This document shows positions 13,767 to 24,994 of a DNA stretch of 64,000 nt, piece by piece. Under the pieces are notes generated by a model, which saw only the letters and a list, made by a program, of their open reading frames with translations, had not been told where the DNA came from and made no database searches. The DNA is from Pseudomonas akapageensis (GTDB lineage: Bacteria; Pseudomonadota; Gammaproteobacteria; Pseudomonadales; Pseudomonadaceae). The stretch lies in NCBI RefSeq assembly GCF_011355085.1, contig NZ_VXCP01000010.1, forward strand, positions 235,047-299,046. The letters run 5' to 3'. The first letter of the stretch is position 1, and each line of letters opens with the position of its first letter. Position numbers and translations under genes: made by a program.

Positions 13767-14894
13767 CTATCGGTTACTCAGTAAGGCCAGGACCGCTTCG
13801 GCGGCCTGGTTGGAGGCATCGCGACGCAAGGTCCGGTGGATCTGGTCGAACCCTTCGGTCTGCTCGACACCCGCTCTGATCAATGGCGCCAATGTCCGGG
13901 CCAGTGCATCGGGCGTCGCCGCCTCTTGCAGCAGTTCGGGCACCAGCAGCCTTTGCGCCAGAAGGTTGGGCAAGGACACGTAAGGACTTTTGACCAGACG
14001 TTTGAGAATCCAGTAAGTCAGCGGTGCCAGCCGGTAGGCAACCACCATGGGGCGCTTGTAGAGCAGCGCTTCGAGGGTCGCCGTACCCGAGGCAATCAGC
14101 ACCGCATCGCAGGCCGCCAAAGCCTGGTGCGAGCGGCCATCGAGGAGCGTCAACGGCAGGTCACGCCCGGCGAGCATCTGCTCGAGCTGGGCGCGACGCT
14201 CAGTATTGGCGCAAGGCACGACAAAGCGCACGCCCGGCACCATGGCCCGCAGGCGCTCGGCAGTATCGAGAAACAGAGCCCCCAGGCGACCGACCTCGCC
14301 GCCCCGACTGCCAGGCATCAAGGCCACCAATGGGCCTTCGGGCAGGTTCAACTCGGCACGGGCCGCGCTACGGTCGGCATCCAGCGGGATGGTATCGGCC
14401 AGCGGATGGCCGACAAAACGCACCGGTACGCCCTTCTCTTCGTAGAAGCGCGCCTCGAAGGGAAACAGTGTCAGCATCAGGTCGCAGCCTTCACGGATCT
14501 TCAGGACCCGCTTCTGCCGCCAGGCCCAGACCGACGGGCTGACGTAGTGCACGGTCTTGATGCCGGCACGGCGCAACTGGAGTTCGATGTTGAGGGTGAA
14601 GTCCGGCGCATCGATACCGATGAAGACGTCGGGCTTGCGCTCGATCAGCGTCTGTACCAGCAGCTTGCGTCGCTTGAGCAGTTCGCGCAGGCGGCCCAGC
14701 ACTTCGACCAGGCCCATGACCGCCAGGCGCTCCATGGGAAAGTAGGAGGTCAGCCCCTGTGCCTGCATGAGCGGGCCGCCGACACCAATGAACTCGATAT
14801 CGGGGTGCCGCTCCTTGAGCGCGCGCATCAGGCCCGCGCCGAGAATGTCGCCGCTGGCCTCACCCGCCACCAGCGCTACGCATAGACCGGCCAT
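13767..14894 (-). CDS. lpxB: Lipid-A-disaccharide synthase
   Basis: GT19 glycosyltransferase that joins UDP-2,3-diacylglucosamine and lipid X into the beta-1,6 disaccharide of lipid A at the inner membrane. The 375 residues begin with [19 protein letters not shown]. They contain [34 protein letters not shown] and the GTB-fold [13 protein letters not shown] and [21 protein letters not shown] segments. The gene starts 2 nt after lpxA and abuts rnhB, so it is part of one tight operon. Confidence 0.97.
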   Translation of the reverse strand: MAGLCVALVAGEASGDILGAGLMRALKERHPDIEFIGVGGPLMQAQGLTSYFPMERLAVMGLVEVLGRLRELLKRRKLLVQTLIERKPDVFIGIDAPDFTLNIELQLRRAGIKTVHYVSPSVWAWRQKRVLKIREGCDLMLTLFPFEARFYEEKGVPVRFVGHPLADTIPLDADRSAARAELNLPEGPLVALMPGSRGGEVGRLGALFLDTAERLRAMVPGVRFVVPCANTERRAQLEQMLAGRDLPLTLLDGRSHQALAACDAVLIASGTATLEALLYKRPMVVAYRLAPLTYWILKRLVKSPYVSLPNLLAQRLLVPELLQEAATPDALARTLAPLIRAGVEQTEGFDQIHRTLRRDASNQAAEAVLALLSNR

Positions 14895-14896
14895 GA

Positions 14897-15673
14897 TCAG
14901 CGAGTAATGCCGCGGGTCGAATTCTGGATCGACTTGAGAAACACATCGACTTCCGGAAACTGCGACGCCGGCTCTGCCAGATCGGCTATTGCCTGCTCGA
15001 CCGTCAGCCCCTGGCGATAGACCACCTTGTAGGCACGACGCAATGCGTGGATGGCGTCGTCGCTGAATCCGCGGCGGCGCATGCCTTCGAAGTTCATGCT
15101 ACGGGCCTCGGCCGGGTTGCCGAAGACGGTGACGAACGCAGGGACGTCCTTGCCGATGGCTGTCCCCATGCCGGAAAAGCTGTGGGCACCGATATGGCAG
15201 AACTGGTGCACCAGGGTATAGCCGGACAGGATCGCCCAGTCATCCACATGCACATGGCCCGCCAGGGCGGTATTGTTGACCAGAATGCAATGATTGCCGA
15301 TGACGCTGTCATGCCCGATATGGGCATAGGCCATGATCAGGTTATGGTCGCCAAGGGTGGTCTCGGAGCGGTCCTGGACGGTACCACGGTGAATGGTCAC
15401 GCCTTCGCGGATGACGTTATGGTCACCCATGACCAACCGGGTGACTTCGCCCTTGTACTTGAGGTCGGGCGTGTCCTCACCTATCGAGGAAAATTGATAG
15501 ATGCGGTTGTGCTTGCCGATCCGGGTCGGGCCCTTGAGTATCACGTGTGGCCCGATGATCGTACCCTCGCCGATTTCCACACCCGCGCCTACGATCGACC
15601 AAGGGCCGACCTCGACGCCCGGGGCCAGTACGGCCGTCGGATCGATGATTGCGCGAGGGTCAATCAAACTCAT
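14897..15673 (-). CDS. lpxA: Acyl-ACP--UDP-N-acetylglucosamine O-acyltransferase
   Basis: First step of lipid A synthesis: transfers a 3-hydroxyacyl chain from ACP to the 3-OH of UDP-GlcNAc. The 258-residue protein is a left-handed beta-helix of hexapeptide repeats (for example [20 protein letters not shown]) over about residues 1-190. It has the active-site stretch [20 protein letters not shown] with the catalytic His region, then a helical C-terminal domain. Its start overlaps the fabZ stop by 4 nt, implying translational coupling. Confidence 0.97.
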   Translation of the reverse strand: MSLIDPRAIIDPTAVLAPGVEVGPWSIVGAGVEIGEGTIIGPHVILKGPTRIGKHNRIYQFSSIGEDTPDLKYKGEVTRLVMGDHNVIREGVTIHRGTVQDRSETTLGDHNLIMAYAHIGHDSVIGNHCILVNNTALAGHVHVDDWAILSGYTLVHQFCHIGAHSFSGMGTAIGKDVPAFVTVFGNPAEARSMNFEGMRRRGFSDDAIHALRRAYKVVYRQGLTVEQAIADLAEPASQFPEVDVFLKSIQNSTRGITR

Positions 15674-16110
15674 AGTTTGCGTTCCGCACAGATGATTTCA
15701 GCCGAGCATACCGGCTTGCCGTCCACCGACGCCTGGCATTCGAACTTCCAGATCTGGCGCTTGCAGCTGATGAACTTGGCTTCGAGGATCAACTGATCGC
15801 CAGGCGTTACCGGCTGGCGGAAGCGCAGCTTGTCCGAACCCACGAAGTAGTAAAGCGTGCCATCGGCAGGCTTAACGTCGAGCATCTTGAATCCGAGAAT
15901 ACCGGCGGCCTGGGCCATCGCTTCAATGATCAGAACGCCCGGCATGATCGGATGCTGGGGGAAGTGGCCATTGAAGAACGGCTCGTTGATGCTGACATTC
16001 TTGTAGGCACGAATGCGCTGCGCCTCGACATCCAGCTCCACTACCCGGTCCACCAACAGGAAAGGGTAACGGTGGGGCAGGTATTCGCGAATCTCGTTGA
16101 TGTCCATCAT
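15670..16110 (-). CDS. fabZ: 3-hydroxyacyl-[acyl-carrier-protein] dehydratase FabZ
   Basis: Dehydrates 3-hydroxyacyl-ACP in fatty acid elongation and competes with LpxA for the same acyl-ACP pool. The [21 protein letters not shown] start gives 146 residues, the family length; the frame is open 13 codons further upstream but without FabZ similarity. The hot-dog fold motif [11 protein letters not shown] holds the catalytic His, and [20 protein letters not shown] holds the catalytic Glu. It lies between lpxD and lpxA. Confidence 0.97.
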   Translation of the reverse strand: MMDINEIREYLPHRYPFLLVDRVVELDVEAQRIRAYKNVSINEPFFNGHFPQHPIMPGVLIIEAMAQAAGILGFKMLDVKPADGTLYYFVGSDKLRFRQPVTPGDQLILEAKFISCKRQIWKFECQASVDGKPVCSAEIICAERKL

Positions 16111-16222
16111 TTCAAAGGGAAGCCTGTAGTAAAGATAGGGAGCGCGCACTTTCGCGCAACACTCCTATTGCAAATCAAGGAGGCAGTTTAGCGGCTGAGC
16201 ACACTTGATATGGAAAATGGTT

Positions 16223-17278
16223 TCAGCCTTCTGATGAAGCTTTACCGCCCGGGGTCACGGCCTCGACACGTTTTTCCAGCTGTTGCAGGCGTTTCGACAT
16301 GTCGTCCAACTTGCGAATCCTCGCCGCACTCTTGCGCCATTGCGCCGCTGGCTGCATGGCCGTACCCGAAGAATAGGCGCCCGGCTCGGTAATCGAGTGG
16401 GTCACCATGGTCATGCCGGTGACGAACACGCCGTCACAAATATCGATATGACCGACCATGCCGACACCGCCGGCAATGGTGCAATGCTTGCCAATGCGGG
16501 TGCTGCCGGAAATCCCGACGCAGGCCGCCATGGCGGTGTGATCTCCGACCTGCACGTTATGTGCGATCTGAATCTGGTTATCCAGTTTGACGCCGTTGCC
16601 GATCTGCGTATCGGCCAGGGCTCCGCGATCGATGGCGGTATTCACGCCAATTTCGACATCGTCGCCGACCGTCACGCCGCCGATCTGGGCTATTTTCTGC
16701 CACACGCCCTTCTCATTGGCGAAGCCGAAGCCTTCACCGCCAAGCACCGCACCGGACTGGATGACCACCCGCTTGCCGATGCGAACATCGTGATACAGGG
16801 TCACACGAGGCGCCAACCAGCCACCTTCGCCAATCACGCAGCGTGCGCCGATAAAGCAATGCGCGCCCACGGTCACACCCGGGCCGACCTGCGCCTTGCT
16901 TTCGATCACGGCAAATGCACCGATACTGGCGCTGGCGTCGACCACGGCATCCTCGGCCACTACGGCGGTGGGGTGAATACCTGCTGCAGCCTTGGGCTTG
17001 GGATCGAACAGATGAGAAATACGCGCATAGGCCAGATAAGGATCCGGCACAATCAGCGCATCACCGGCGAAGTCCTCGGCATCGGCTGCCTTGAGCAGCA
17101 CGGCCGCAGCCTTGCTGTCAGCCAGGTACTTGCGATACTGGGGATTTGCCAGAAAGCTCAGTTGAGCCGGGCCGGCCTCCTGCAGAGTGGCCAGCCCAGT
17201 GATGTCCTTGTCCGCCGGGCCACGCAAGATGGCGCCGAGGAATTCGGCCAACTGGCCGAGCTTCAGGGTCAGAGTCAT
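16223..17278 (-). CDS. lpxD: UDP-3-O-(3-hydroxyacyl)glucosamine N-acyltransferase
   Basis: Third step of lipid A synthesis: N-acylates UDP-3-O-acylglucosamine. The 351 residues comprise an N-terminal uridine-binding domain ([20 protein letters not shown]), a hexapeptide-repeat beta-helix (about 100-290, for example [20 protein letters not shown]) and a C-terminal helix ([19 protein letters not shown]). The catalytic-His region is around [19 protein letters not shown]. It starts 2 nt after skp; a 112-bp gap precedes fabZ. Confidence 0.97.
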   Translation of the reverse strand: MTLTLKLGQLAEFLGAILRGPADKDITGLATLQEAGPAQLSFLANPQYRKYLADSKAAAVLLKAADAEDFAGDALIVPDPYLAYARISHLFDPKPKAAAGIHPTAVVAEDAVVDASASIGAFAVIESKAQVGPGVTVGAHCFIGARCVIGEGGWLAPRVTLYHDVRIGKRVVIQSGAVLGGEGFGFANEKGVWQKIAQIGGVTVGDDVEIGVNTAIDRGALADTQIGNGVKLDNQIQIAHNVQVGDHTAMAACVGISGSTRIGKHCTIAGGVGMVGHIDICDGVFVTGMTMVTHSITEPGAYSSGTAMQPAAQWRKSAARIRKLDDMSKRLQQLEKRVEAVTPGGKASSEG

Positions 17279-17280
17279 GA

Positions 17281-17784
17281 TCAGCGCGACTGATTCATGC
17301 GCTCGATGACCTGGCGAGTGATGTCGTATTGAGGCTTGACATCAACCACTGCGCCACGCTCGAACACCAGGTCGTAGGCACCTTTCTTGATGACTTCTTC
17401 CACGGCGCTATCCAGTTTCGGCTTGAGCTGCTTGAGCATTTCACGGTCGGCAACAGCCTTGGCTTCGTTCAGCTCCTTGGACTGGAACTGGAAGTCACGG
17501 GCCTTTTGCTTGAATTCAAGCTCCAGGCGCTCACGCTCAGGCTGGGCCATCTTGTCGCCACCGCTGACCAGACGATCCTGAATACCCTTGGCGCTGCTTT
17601 CCAGGGTCTTGAGCTTGGTCAGCTGTGGGCCGAACTTCTTCTCGGCGTCCACTGCGTATTTCTTCGCCGCGTCCGATTCGAGCAAGGCCATCTGATAGTT
17701 CAGAACGGCAATTTTCAGCTCCGCGAAGGCCGGAGTCGCGACCAGGGCCGCAGTCAGAAGAACCAGTTGAGTCAACTTACGCAC
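17281..17784 (-). CDS. skp: Periplasmic chaperone Skp (OmpH family)
   Basis: A trimeric periplasmic holdase that carries unfolded outer-membrane proteins from the Sec translocon to the BAM complex. The 167-residue protein has a cleavable signal peptide ([21 protein letters not shown]), then [20 protein letters not shown] and a long charged helical hairpin (about 45-125) that forms the tentacles. It lies 45 nt after bamA, so chaperone and its client machinery are co-expressed. Confidence 0.93.
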   Translation of the reverse strand: MRKLTQLVLLTAALVATPAFAELKIAVLNYQMALLESDAAKKYAVDAEKKFGPQLTKLKTLESSAKGIQDRLVSGGDKMAQPERERLELEFKQKARDFQFQSKELNEAKAVADREMLKQLKPKLDSAVEEVIKKGAYDLVFERGAVVDVKPQYDITRQVIERMNQSR

Positions 17785-17829
17785 GATGCACTCCTACAGA
17801 ATTCGTTGTTATTAGCTTGGGTCAGACGC

Positions 17830-20178
17830 TTAGAAGGTTTGACCGAGAGAGAATTGGAACACCTGGGTATCGGCGTCGTCCGGCTTCTTGATTGGCGTTG
17901 CCAGGCTGAAGCTCAACGGGCCCAGTGCCGTGATCCAGGTCACGCCCACGCCCACGGAACTGGCCATGTCCGAGAAGCTGACGCTCGAGCAGTCCGGCTG
18001 CGAGCCGCAATTGGAGTCGAACACGTTACCCACGTCCCAGAAGACAGAGGTCCGCAGGGAGCGCTGATCCTTGACGAACGGCATCGGGAACAGCAATTCC
18101 ACACCGCCCTGGACCAGTACGTTACCACCGAAAGGTAGCGGATCTTGATCCGGGTCGAACTGAGTGCCCGGGTTCTTGCCCGTACTCGGCGTACTGCGTG
18201 GCCCGAGACTGCTGTCCTTGAAACCGCGAACCGAATTGAAACCACCGGCAAAATAGTTCTCGTAGAACGGCAGGCCCGAGGTCGAACCATAACCATCACC
18301 ATAACCCAGCTCAGTGTGCAGGCGCATGGTGTACTTGTCATTCAGTGGCTGGAACACCTGGCCACGGTAGTCGAGCTTGAAGAACGACAGGTCGCTGCCC
18401 GGGGTCGTGGTTTCCAGCACCAGGCTTTGCGAGTGACCGCGGGTGGCCAGCACGCCCTTGTTCAGGGTCGATTCAGACCAGCCGGCGGACGCCTTGAAGT
18501 TCAGGTAACTGTCGCCTTCCTGATTGATGAAGTTGAAAATCTCATCGACGGTGAAGACACCGGTCTTGATCTTGTCCTGCTGTGCGGTCAGACCGAAGGT
18601 CAGGCGCGAGGTCTCGCTGATCGGGTAGCCGACGCTGACACCCGCCCCCATGCTGTCTACCGCATAGCTGGCCACGTCGACATCGAGGTCGTTGTAGTCG
18701 GTGGTGCGATAGAACGCGTTGTAACCCAGGCTGACGCCATCGGCGGTCCAGTAGGGGTCGACGAAGCCGAAGTTGTAGCGGCTCTGGTATTGGCTCTTGG
18801 TCAGGCCGATCGAAACCTTGTTACCGGTACCGAGGAAGTTGTTCTGGCTGATCGAACCACCGAGGATCAGACCTGCGCTCTGGGCGAAACCGACGCTGGC
18901 GGTAATCGAACCCGAGGCCTGCTCTTCAACGCTGTAGTTCACATCGACCTGGTCGTCGGTACCCGGAACGGCTGGCGTTTCGACGTTCACTTCCTTGAAG
19001 AAGCCCAGGCGCTCCAGACGGGTCTTGGACTGGTCGATCAGGTAAGTCGATGCCCAGCCACCTTCCATCTGACGCATTTCGCGGCGCAGTACTTCGTCTT
19101 CGGTCTTGGTGTTGCCACGGAAGTTGATACGGTTGACGTAGGCACGCTTGCCCGGATCGACCACGAAAGTGATGTCGACGGTGTGATCTTCGTTATGCGG
19201 CTGCGGCACGCCGTTGACGTTGGCGAAGGTATAGCCCTCGTTACCCAGGCGACGGGTGATCAGCTCGGAGGTGGTGGTCATGACCTTGCGCGAGAACACC
19301 TGGCCCGGCTTGACCAGCAGCAGCGACTTGATCTGGTCTTCCGGTACCTTGAGGTCACCGGAGAGCTTCACGTCGCGAACGGTGAATTTGTCGCCTTCGT
19401 TGACGTTGACCGTGATGTACACGTTCTTCTTGTCAGGCGTGATCGATACCTGGGTCGAGGCGATATCCATGTTGATATAGCCGCGGTCCAGATAGTAGGA
19501 ACGCAGGCGTTCCAGGTCACCGGAGAGCTTTTCACGGGCGTACTTGTCGTCGTTCTTGAAGAACGACAGCCAGTTGGTGGTCTTGAGCTCGAACAGGTCG
19601 ATCAGGTCTTCTTCGGGGAAGACGGTGTTGCCGACAATGTTGATGTGCTGGATGGCCGCAACGGTGCCTTCGTTGATCTTGACCTTCAGGGCAACACGGT
19701 TGCGCGGCTGCGGGACCACTTCGGTGTCCACGGTGGCCGAATAACGGCCCTGAGCGACGTACTGGCGCTGCAGTTCATTACGAACGCCTTCAAGGGTCGC
19801 ACGCTGGAAGATTTCACCTTCGGCCAGGCCGGATTGCTTCAGACCTTTCATCAGGTCTTCGGTCGAGATCGCCTTGTTGCCTTCGATTTCGATACTTGAG
19901 ACCGATGGGCGTTCGACTACAGTAATGATCAGGACGTTGCCTTCGCGACTCAGCTGGATATCCTGGAAGAAGCCGGTCTTGAACAACGCACGTGTGGATT
20001 CCACCAGGCGTCGATCATCCGCTTCATCACCGACATTCAACGGCAAGGCGCCAAAGACACTGCCGGGGGATACCCGTTGCAGGCCATTGACGCGAATATC
20101 GGAGATGGTGAAGGACTCGGCGTGAACTTCAGCGATCATCAGTACGGCGAGAACCGCAGTTAGCAGCAGACGTTTCAT
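17830..20178 (-). CDS. bamA: Outer membrane protein assembly factor BamA
   Basis: Central subunit of the outer-membrane beta-barrel assembly machine. The chosen ATG (MKRLLLTAVLAVLMIAEVHA) gives a signal peptide and 782 residues and has an AAGGAC site 5 nt upstream; nine extra in-frame codons upstream are unlikely. Five POTRA domains follow (about 22-420), then a 16-stranded barrel. The conserved loop-6 VRGF motif lies in FNSVRGFKDSSLGPR, and the terminal strand ends in aromatic Phe (FSLGQTF). It is downstream of rseP and upstream of skp. Confidence 0.97.
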   Translation of the reverse strand: MKRLLLTAVLAVLMIAEVHAESFTISDIRVNGLQRVSPGSVFGALPLNVGDEADDRRLVESTRALFKTGFFQDIQLSREGNVLIITVVERPSVSSIEIEGNKAISTEDLMKGLKQSGLAEGEIFQRATLEGVRNELQRQYVAQGRYSATVDTEVVPQPRNRVALKVKINEGTVAAIQHINIVGNTVFPEEDLIDLFELKTTNWLSFFKNDDKYAREKLSGDLERLRSYYLDRGYINMDIASTQVSITPDKKNVYITVNVNEGDKFTVRDVKLSGDLKVPEDQIKSLLLVKPGQVFSRKVMTTTSELITRRLGNEGYTFANVNGVPQPHNEDHTVDITFVVDPGKRAYVNRINFRGNTKTEDEVLRREMRQMEGGWASTYLIDQSKTRLERLGFFKEVNVETPAVPGTDDQVDVNYSVEEQASGSITASVGFAQSAGLILGGSISQNNFLGTGNKVSIGLTKSQYQSRYNFGFVDPYWTADGVSLGYNAFYRTTDYNDLDVDVASYAVDSMGAGVSVGYPISETSRLTFGLTAQQDKIKTGVFTVDEIFNFINQEGDSYLNFKASAGWSESTLNKGVLATRGHSQSLVLETTTPGSDLSFFKLDYRGQVFQPLNDKYTMRLHTELGYGDGYGSTSGLPFYENYFAGGFNSVRGFKDSSLGPRSTPSTGKNPGTQFDPDQDPLPFGGNVLVQGGVELLFPMPFVKDQRSLRTSVFWDVGNVFDSNCGSQPDCSSVSFSDMASSVGVGVTWITALGPLSFSLATPIKKPDDADTQVFQFSLGQTF

Positions 20179-20251
20179 GAAGTCCTTTCTTATTCCAACT
20201 GGCAATAAACAAACTGCCGCAAAATGCGGCAGGTTCGCTTTGAGCGAAGCT

Positions 20252-21604
20252 TTACAGTCGACCCAAATCGTTTATCAGGGCAAGCAGCATGACCCCTACC
20301 ACCAAACTGATACCGATCTGGACCCCCCAACCCTGTACCCGATCCGACAACGGACGACCCCGCGCCCATTCGATCAGGTAAAACAGCAAATGCCCCCCAT
20401 CCAGTACAGGAATGGGCAGCAAATTAAGAACCCCCAGGCTAATGCTCAGGTAGGCGAGAAAATTCAGAAAATCCCCAACGCCGGACTGGGCCGAAGCGCC
20501 CGCCACTTTAGCAATGGTTATCGGTCCGCTCAAGTTTTTTACCGACAGCTCGCCGAACAGCATTTTCTTCAGCGAGTCGAGGGTCAGGACACTCATGGTC
20601 CAGGTACGCTGGAACCCTTCGCCGATGGCAGCCACCGGACCGTAACTCACTTCGCGGAGCATGCCAGGTGGCCATTCGACAGCCTTGACCCCGGCGCCGA
20701 GGTAACCACTCGCTGCCTTGCCTTCGCCACGGCTGGCGAGGGTCAGCGAAACATCGATTGGCGCGCCGTCACGATCGATCTTGAAAGCGACCTTGCTGCC
20801 AGGATGGGCACGAACCGTATCGACCACCTGCTGCCAATCGGTCAAGGCCACACCGTCGAGGCTCAGCAGCCGGTCGCCGGTCTTGAGCCCGGCAGCCTGC
20901 GCCGGACCTTTGGGATCCAGCTCGGCGAGTACCGGCGCCAGCGCGGGACGCCAGGGGCGAATGCCCAGGGAGCGAATCGGATCCGGTTCGTCGGCGCCCT
21001 TGAGCCAGTTGTTCAGGGTCAACTGGTGCGAGACGTCTGCTGTCGAACCTTCGTCGCGGACCGTCACCTGCAGAGCGCCGCTCTCACCAAGGCGGCGAAC
21101 CAGCTGCAGGTTGACTTCGGCCCATCCAGTGGTGGCCTTGCCATCAACTGAAACAATTTCCTGACCGGCACTGAGCCCTGCGACAGCGGCCATACTGCCG
21201 CTTTCCACCTCGCCGATGACCGGACGCACCTGCTGAGTGCCGAGCATTGCCAGCACCCAGAAGAACACCAGGGCCAGCAGGAAGTTGGCGATGGGACCCG
21301 CCGCGACGATGGCAATGCGCTGGCGCACCGACTTGCGGTTGAATGATTGGTCGAGCTGGTCGGCCGGCACTTCGCCTTCACGCTCGTCGAGCATCTTCAC
21401 GTAGCCGCCCAGCGGAATCGCCGCCACGACATATTCGGTGCCCTGGCGGTCGCGCCAGCGCAGCAGGGGCATGCCAAAGCCCACGGAAAAACGCAGAACC
21501 TTGACACCACAACGGCGTGCCACCCAGAAGTGACCGAATTCGTGAAAGGTGACCAGCACACCCAATGCCACCAGGGTGCCGATAATCATGTAGAGCGCAC
21601 TCAT
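20252..21604 (-). CDS. rseP: Site-2 intramembrane zinc protease RseP
   Basis: Cleaves the membrane anti-sigma factor after DegS-type cleavage, releasing the envelope-stress sigma factor (in Pseudomonas, AlgU via MucA). The 450 residues have the zinc motif HEFGH in the first membrane helix (about 21-25). Two PDZ domains follow (about 120-300), and the third metal ligand is in NLLPIPVLDGGHL near the C-terminus, followed by the last transmembrane helix. Its location directly before bamA links envelope stress signalling to outer-membrane assembly. Confidence 0.97.
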   Translation of the reverse strand: MSALYMIIGTLVALGVLVTFHEFGHFWVARRCGVKVLRFSVGFGMPLLRWRDRQGTEYVVAAIPLGGYVKMLDEREGEVPADQLDQSFNRKSVRQRIAIVAAGPIANFLLALVFFWVLAMLGTQQVRPVIGEVESGSMAAVAGLSAGQEIVSVDGKATTGWAEVNLQLVRRLGESGALQVTVRDEGSTADVSHQLTLNNWLKGADEPDPIRSLGIRPWRPALAPVLAELDPKGPAQAAGLKTGDRLLSLDGVALTDWQQVVDTVRAHPGSKVAFKIDRDGAPIDVSLTLASRGEGKAASGYLGAGVKAVEWPPGMLREVSYGPVAAIGEGFQRTWTMSVLTLDSLKKMLFGELSVKNLSGPITIAKVAGASAQSGVGDFLNFLAYLSISLGVLNLLPIPVLDGGHLLFYLIEWARGRPLSDRVQGWGVQIGISLVVGVMLLALINDLGRL

Positions 21605-21661
21605 GTCTTTCTCCGAATAACTTCCACCGGACCCAGGCTGCCTGCGCTCACGCGCAGCGCC

Positions 21662-22852
21662 CTAGCGCCCGTGACGACTCAACCATTGTCCGGCCAGCTG
21701 CCGTGCCTTGGCATCTGCAGCGAATACCGCATCCAGTCCTTCGACTGCAACGACAGGCTCAAGGTTGAGCACTTCTTCGATAATACTCGGGATCTCCGGG
21801 TAGCGGATGCGCCGCTCGAGAAATGCCTCCACGGCAATCTCGTTAGCCGCATTGAGCATGGCCGGGGCACTGTTGCCCGCCTCGGCAGCCTGACGCGCCA
21901 GGCGCAGGCAAGGGAAGCGCTGTTCGTCCGGTGCCTGGAAGTCCAGCCGGGCAATGGCAAACAGATCCAGCGGGGCCACACCGGAGTCGATCCGCTGCGG
22001 CCAGGACAGGGCATGGGCGATCGGTGTACGCATGTCGGGATTGCCCAACTGCGCCAGGACCGAACCGTCGACATAATCGACCAATGAATGAATCACGCTT
22101 TGTGGATGCACCACCACCTCGACCTGGGATGGCCGGGCATCGAACAGCCAGCAGGCTTCGATCAGTTCGAGCCCCTTGTTCATCATGCTCGCCGAGTCGA
22201 CCGAGATCTTGCGCCCCATGGACCAGTTCGGGTGGGCACAGGCCTGCTCCGGCGAAACATTGGCCAGCTCCGCCAGCGGGGTTTCCCGAAAGGGACCTCC
22301 CGAGGCAGTCAACAGGATACGCCGCACGCCGACATTACCCAGACCACGGGAAAAGTCTCCGGGCAAGCACTGGAATATGGCGTTGTGCTCGCTGTCGATG
22401 GGCAGCAACACCGCACCACTGCGATGAACGGCCTGCATGAACAGGGCGCCGGACATCACCAGCGCCTCCTTGTTGGCGAGCAGTATCTTCTTGCCCGCCT
22501 CGACAGCCGCCAGGGTTGGCCGCAAGCCCGCTGCGCCGACGATCGCGGCCATCACGGTGTCGACTTCGGGGGCGGCAGCGACCTGGCACAAGCCTTCCTC
22601 GCCCACCAGCACTTCGGTTGCAAGGCCCGCTTCACGCAAATTCGCCTGCAAATCGACAGCCGCTGCCGCATGCGGCACGACAGCGAAGACCGGCGCATGG
22701 CGCACGCACAATGCCAGCAATTCAGTCAGACGCGAGAAACCACTCAGGGCAAACACCTGATAGCGATCAGGATGCCGCGCAATGACGTCGAGCGTACTCA
22801 GGCCAATGGAACCGGTGGCCCCCAGTACGGTGACTTGCTGAGGCTTACTCAC
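21662..22852 (-). CDS. dxr: 1-deoxy-D-xylulose 5-phosphate reductoisomerase
   Basis: Second, committed step of the MEP pathway, giving methylerythritol 4-phosphate for IspD. The likely start is the GTG at 22852 ([19 protein letters not shown] follows), giving 396 residues and a 4-nt GTGA overlap with the cdsA stop. An ATG four codons earlier lies inside cdsA and is less likely. Seen motifs are [14 protein letters not shown] (NADPH binding), [22 protein letters not shown] (metal/substrate) and [17 protein letters not shown]. Confidence 0.96.
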   Translation of the reverse strand: MSKPQQVTVLGATGSIGLSTLDVIARHPDRYQVFALSGFSRLTELLALCVRHAPVFAVVPHAAAAVDLQANLREAGLATEVLVGEEGLCQVAAAPEVDTVMAAIVGAAGLRPTLAAVEAGKKILLANKEALVMSGALFMQAVHRSGAVLLPIDSEHNAIFQCLPGDFSRGLGNVGVRRILLTASGGPFRETPLAELANVSPEQACAHPNWSMGRKISVDSASMMNKGLELIEACWLFDARPSQVEVVVHPQSVIHSLVDYVDGSVLAQLGNPDMRTPIAHALSWPQRIDSGVAPLDLFAIARLDFQAPDEQRFPCLRLARQAAEAGNSAPAMLNAANEIAVEAFLERRIRYPEIPSIIEEVLNLEPVVAVEGLDAVFAADAKARQLAGQWLSRHGR

Positions 22853-23664
22853 ATTGCACCCCAATTCGCAGCCCAGAGCAGCACCGCAAACACGGGAATG
22901 GCCGCAGTCAGGCTGTCGATGCGATCGAGCACACCGCCGTGACCCGGCAGCAGATTGCTGCTGTCCTTGATTCCCGAACGGCGCTTGAACATGCTTTCAG
23001 TCAGGTCACCGACCACCGATGCCAGCACGACCACCGCAGCGCCGAACAAGCCCTGGAGCAGATTCGCAGCACTCCAGTCGCGGTGCACCGCAACCACCGT
23101 GGTGATGACCAGGCTCAGTATCAACCCGCCATACAGGCCTTCCCAGCTCTTGCCCGGGCTGACTTGAGGCGCCAGCTTGCGCTTGCCGAAGGCCTTGCCG
23201 GAAAAGTACGCACCGATATCGGCGCCCCAGACCAGGACCATGACCGCCATGATCAACCAGTTGCCCAGTTGCCACTGCTTGATCAATACCAGCCCTTGCC
23301 AGGCCGGCAGCAGGATCAGGAGTCCGATCAACAACTTGCAGGCGGCACTGGACCACTTTTCGCTGGTACCCGGGTAAGTCAGCACCAGATAGGTCGCCGT
23401 CAGCCACCACAGGACGGACGCCCCCAACACCCAGGGCGCCAGTTCAGGCAGAAGATGCAGCAAAAACAGCAAAACCGCGATGATCGCGGCATAACCGGTT
23501 CGAAAGGACTGCGATTCGAATCCAGCCAGACGCGCCCATTCCCAGGCACCGAGGGTCACCACCAGGCCGATGAACAAGGCAAACCCTGCACCTTCCAGAA
23601 GGAAGAAACCACACAGGGCGATCGGCAACAGAATCAACGCGGTGATGATTCTTTCTTTAAGCAT
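22849..23664 (-). CDS. cdsA: Phosphatidate cytidylyltransferase (CDP-diglyceride synthase)
   Basis: Makes CDP-diacylglycerol from phosphatidate and CTP, the branch point to all membrane phospholipids. The 271-residue polytopic protein starts [21 protein letters not shown] and has about eight hydrophobic segments. It ends with the CDP-alcohol signature region ([20 protein letters not shown], then [15 protein letters not shown]). It overlaps uppS by one nucleotide and dxr by four. Confidence 0.96.
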   Translation of the reverse strand: MLKERIITALILLPIALCGFFLLEGAGFALFIGLVVTLGAWEWARLAGFESQSFRTGYAAIIAVLLFLLHLLPELAPWVLGASVLWWLTATYLVLTYPGTSEKWSSAACKLLIGLLILLPAWQGLVLIKQWQLGNWLIMAVMVLVWGADIGAYFSGKAFGKRKLAPQVSPGKSWEGLYGGLILSLVITTVVAVHRDWSAANLLQGLFGAAVVVLASVVGDLTESMFKRRSGIKDSSNLLPGHGGVLDRIDSLTAAIPVFAVLLWAANWGAM

Positions 23665-24419
23665 TAAGCACGAGCTCCAGATTCGACCTGCTCGCTCGTT
23701 TTACCGAAACGACGCTGACGCGAAGCAAAATCGGCCAGCGCCTTGCGCATGGCCTCGTGTTTGAAGTCAGGCCAGTACAGATCGCTGAAGTACAACTCGG
23801 CATAGGCCAGCTGCCACAGCAGGAAGTTACTGATGCGGTGCTCGCCACCGGTACGGATGCACAGATCGGGCAACGGCAGGTCGCCGGTTGCAAGACAGGT
23901 CTGCAGCAGTTCCGGGGTAATGTCTTCAGGCCGCAAATGGCCGGCCTGCACTTCCCGGGCGAGTCGCTGCGCAGCCTGGGCGATATCCCACTGACCACCG
24001 TAGTTGGCGGCGATTTGCAGGATAAAGCCCGTATTGCCGGCAGTCAGCGCTTCGGCTTCGCGCATGGCCGCCTGCAACTCCGGATGAAAGCGCGAGCGAT
24101 CCCCGATAATTCGCAGGCTGATATTGTTCTCGTTCAAGCGCCTGGCTTCACGCCGCAACGCCGAGAAGAACAACTCCATCAAGGCGCCGACCTCATCGAC
24201 CGGGCGCTGCCAGTTCTCGCTCGAAAACGCGAACAGGGTCAGCACCTCGACCTTGGCCTTGGCACACACCTCGATGACCGCCCGCACCGCATCCACACCC
24301 GCCTTGTGCCCGGCAACGCCAGGCAACAGGCGCTTCTTCGCCCAGCGATTGTTCCCGTCCATGATGATCGCGACGTGGCGAGGTACCGAAGGCGGCACAG
24401 CCTGCTTAGTCTTTTCCAT
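23664..24419 (-). CDS. uppS: Undecaprenyl diphosphate synthase (di-trans,poly-cis)
   Basis: Adds eight isopentenyl units in cis to FPP, making the C55 lipid carrier for peptidoglycan and O-antigen. The 251 residues include the catalytic HVAIIMDGNNRWAKKR (Asp in MDGN), LTLFAFSSENWQRP, and the C-terminal signature DLCIRTGGEHRISNFLLWQ with YFSDLYWPDF. The stop overlaps the cdsA start by one base. With dxr and ispD in the same block, precursors and product of this pathway are encoded together. Confidence 0.97.
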   Translation of the reverse strand: MEKTKQAVPPSVPRHVAIIMDGNNRWAKKRLLPGVAGHKAGVDAVRAVIEVCAKAKVEVLTLFAFSSENWQRPVDEVGALMELFFSALRREARRLNENNISLRIIGDRSRFHPELQAAMREAEALTAGNTGFILQIAANYGGQWDIAQAAQRLAREVQAGHLRPEDITPELLQTCLATGDLPLPDLCIRTGGEHRISNFLLWQLAYAELYFSDLYWPDFKHEAMRKALADFASRQRRFGKTSEQVESGARA

Positions 24420-24436
24420 GAAAGCGCCTTTAACCC

Positions 24437-24994
24437 TTATACGGCCATCAAGTCCGCTTCTTTCTGTTTCACGGCAACTTCGATCTCGGCCACGAACTTG
24501 TCGGTCAACTTCTGAATTTCATCCGCTGCGCGACGTTCTTCGTCTTCGCTGATCTCTTTCTCTTTGACCAGGTCCTTGAACTGACTCAGCGCATCGCGAC
24601 GGATGTTGCGCACAGCAACACGGGCATCTTCAGCCGCTTCGCGGGCCTGCTTGGTGAAGCCCTTGCGGGTTTCCTCGGTCAGGGCCGGCATGGAGATCAG
24701 CAGCAATTCACCCAGGTTGGTGGGGTTCAGGTTCAAGCCGGCGCTCTGGATCGCCTTGTCGACGGCTGCCAGCATGTTGCGCTCGAATGCCACCACTTGC
24801 AGGGTACGCGCATCTTTGACCGTGATGTTGGCCACCTGCTTGATCGGCGTGTCAGAACCGTAATACGGCACCATCACACCCTCGAGAATGCTTGGGTGAG
24901 CCTGACCGGTACGAATACGGCCGAAGGCATGCGCCAGGGACTCCAGCGACTTCTTCATGCGCTCTTGAGCGTCTTTCTTGATTTCGTTGATCAT
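24437..24994 (-). CDS. frr: Ribosome recycling factor
   Basis: Splits the post-termination ribosome together with EF-G. The 185-residue protein matches family length and has the expected three-helix bundle ends ([20 protein letters not shown] and the C-terminal [20 protein letters not shown]). Between them is the [19 protein letters not shown] segment and [17 protein letters not shown]. The start overlaps the pyrH stop by 4 nt; uppS follows after 17 nt. Confidence 0.97.
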   Translation of the reverse strand: MINEIKKDAQERMKKSLESLAHAFGRIRTGQAHPSILEGVMVPYYGSDTPIKQVANITVKDARTLQVVAFERNMLAAVDKAIQSAGLNLNPTNLGELLLISMPALTEETRKGFTKQAREAAEDARVAVRNIRRDALSQFKDLVKEKEISEDEERRAADEIQKLTDKFVAEIEVAVKQKEADLMAV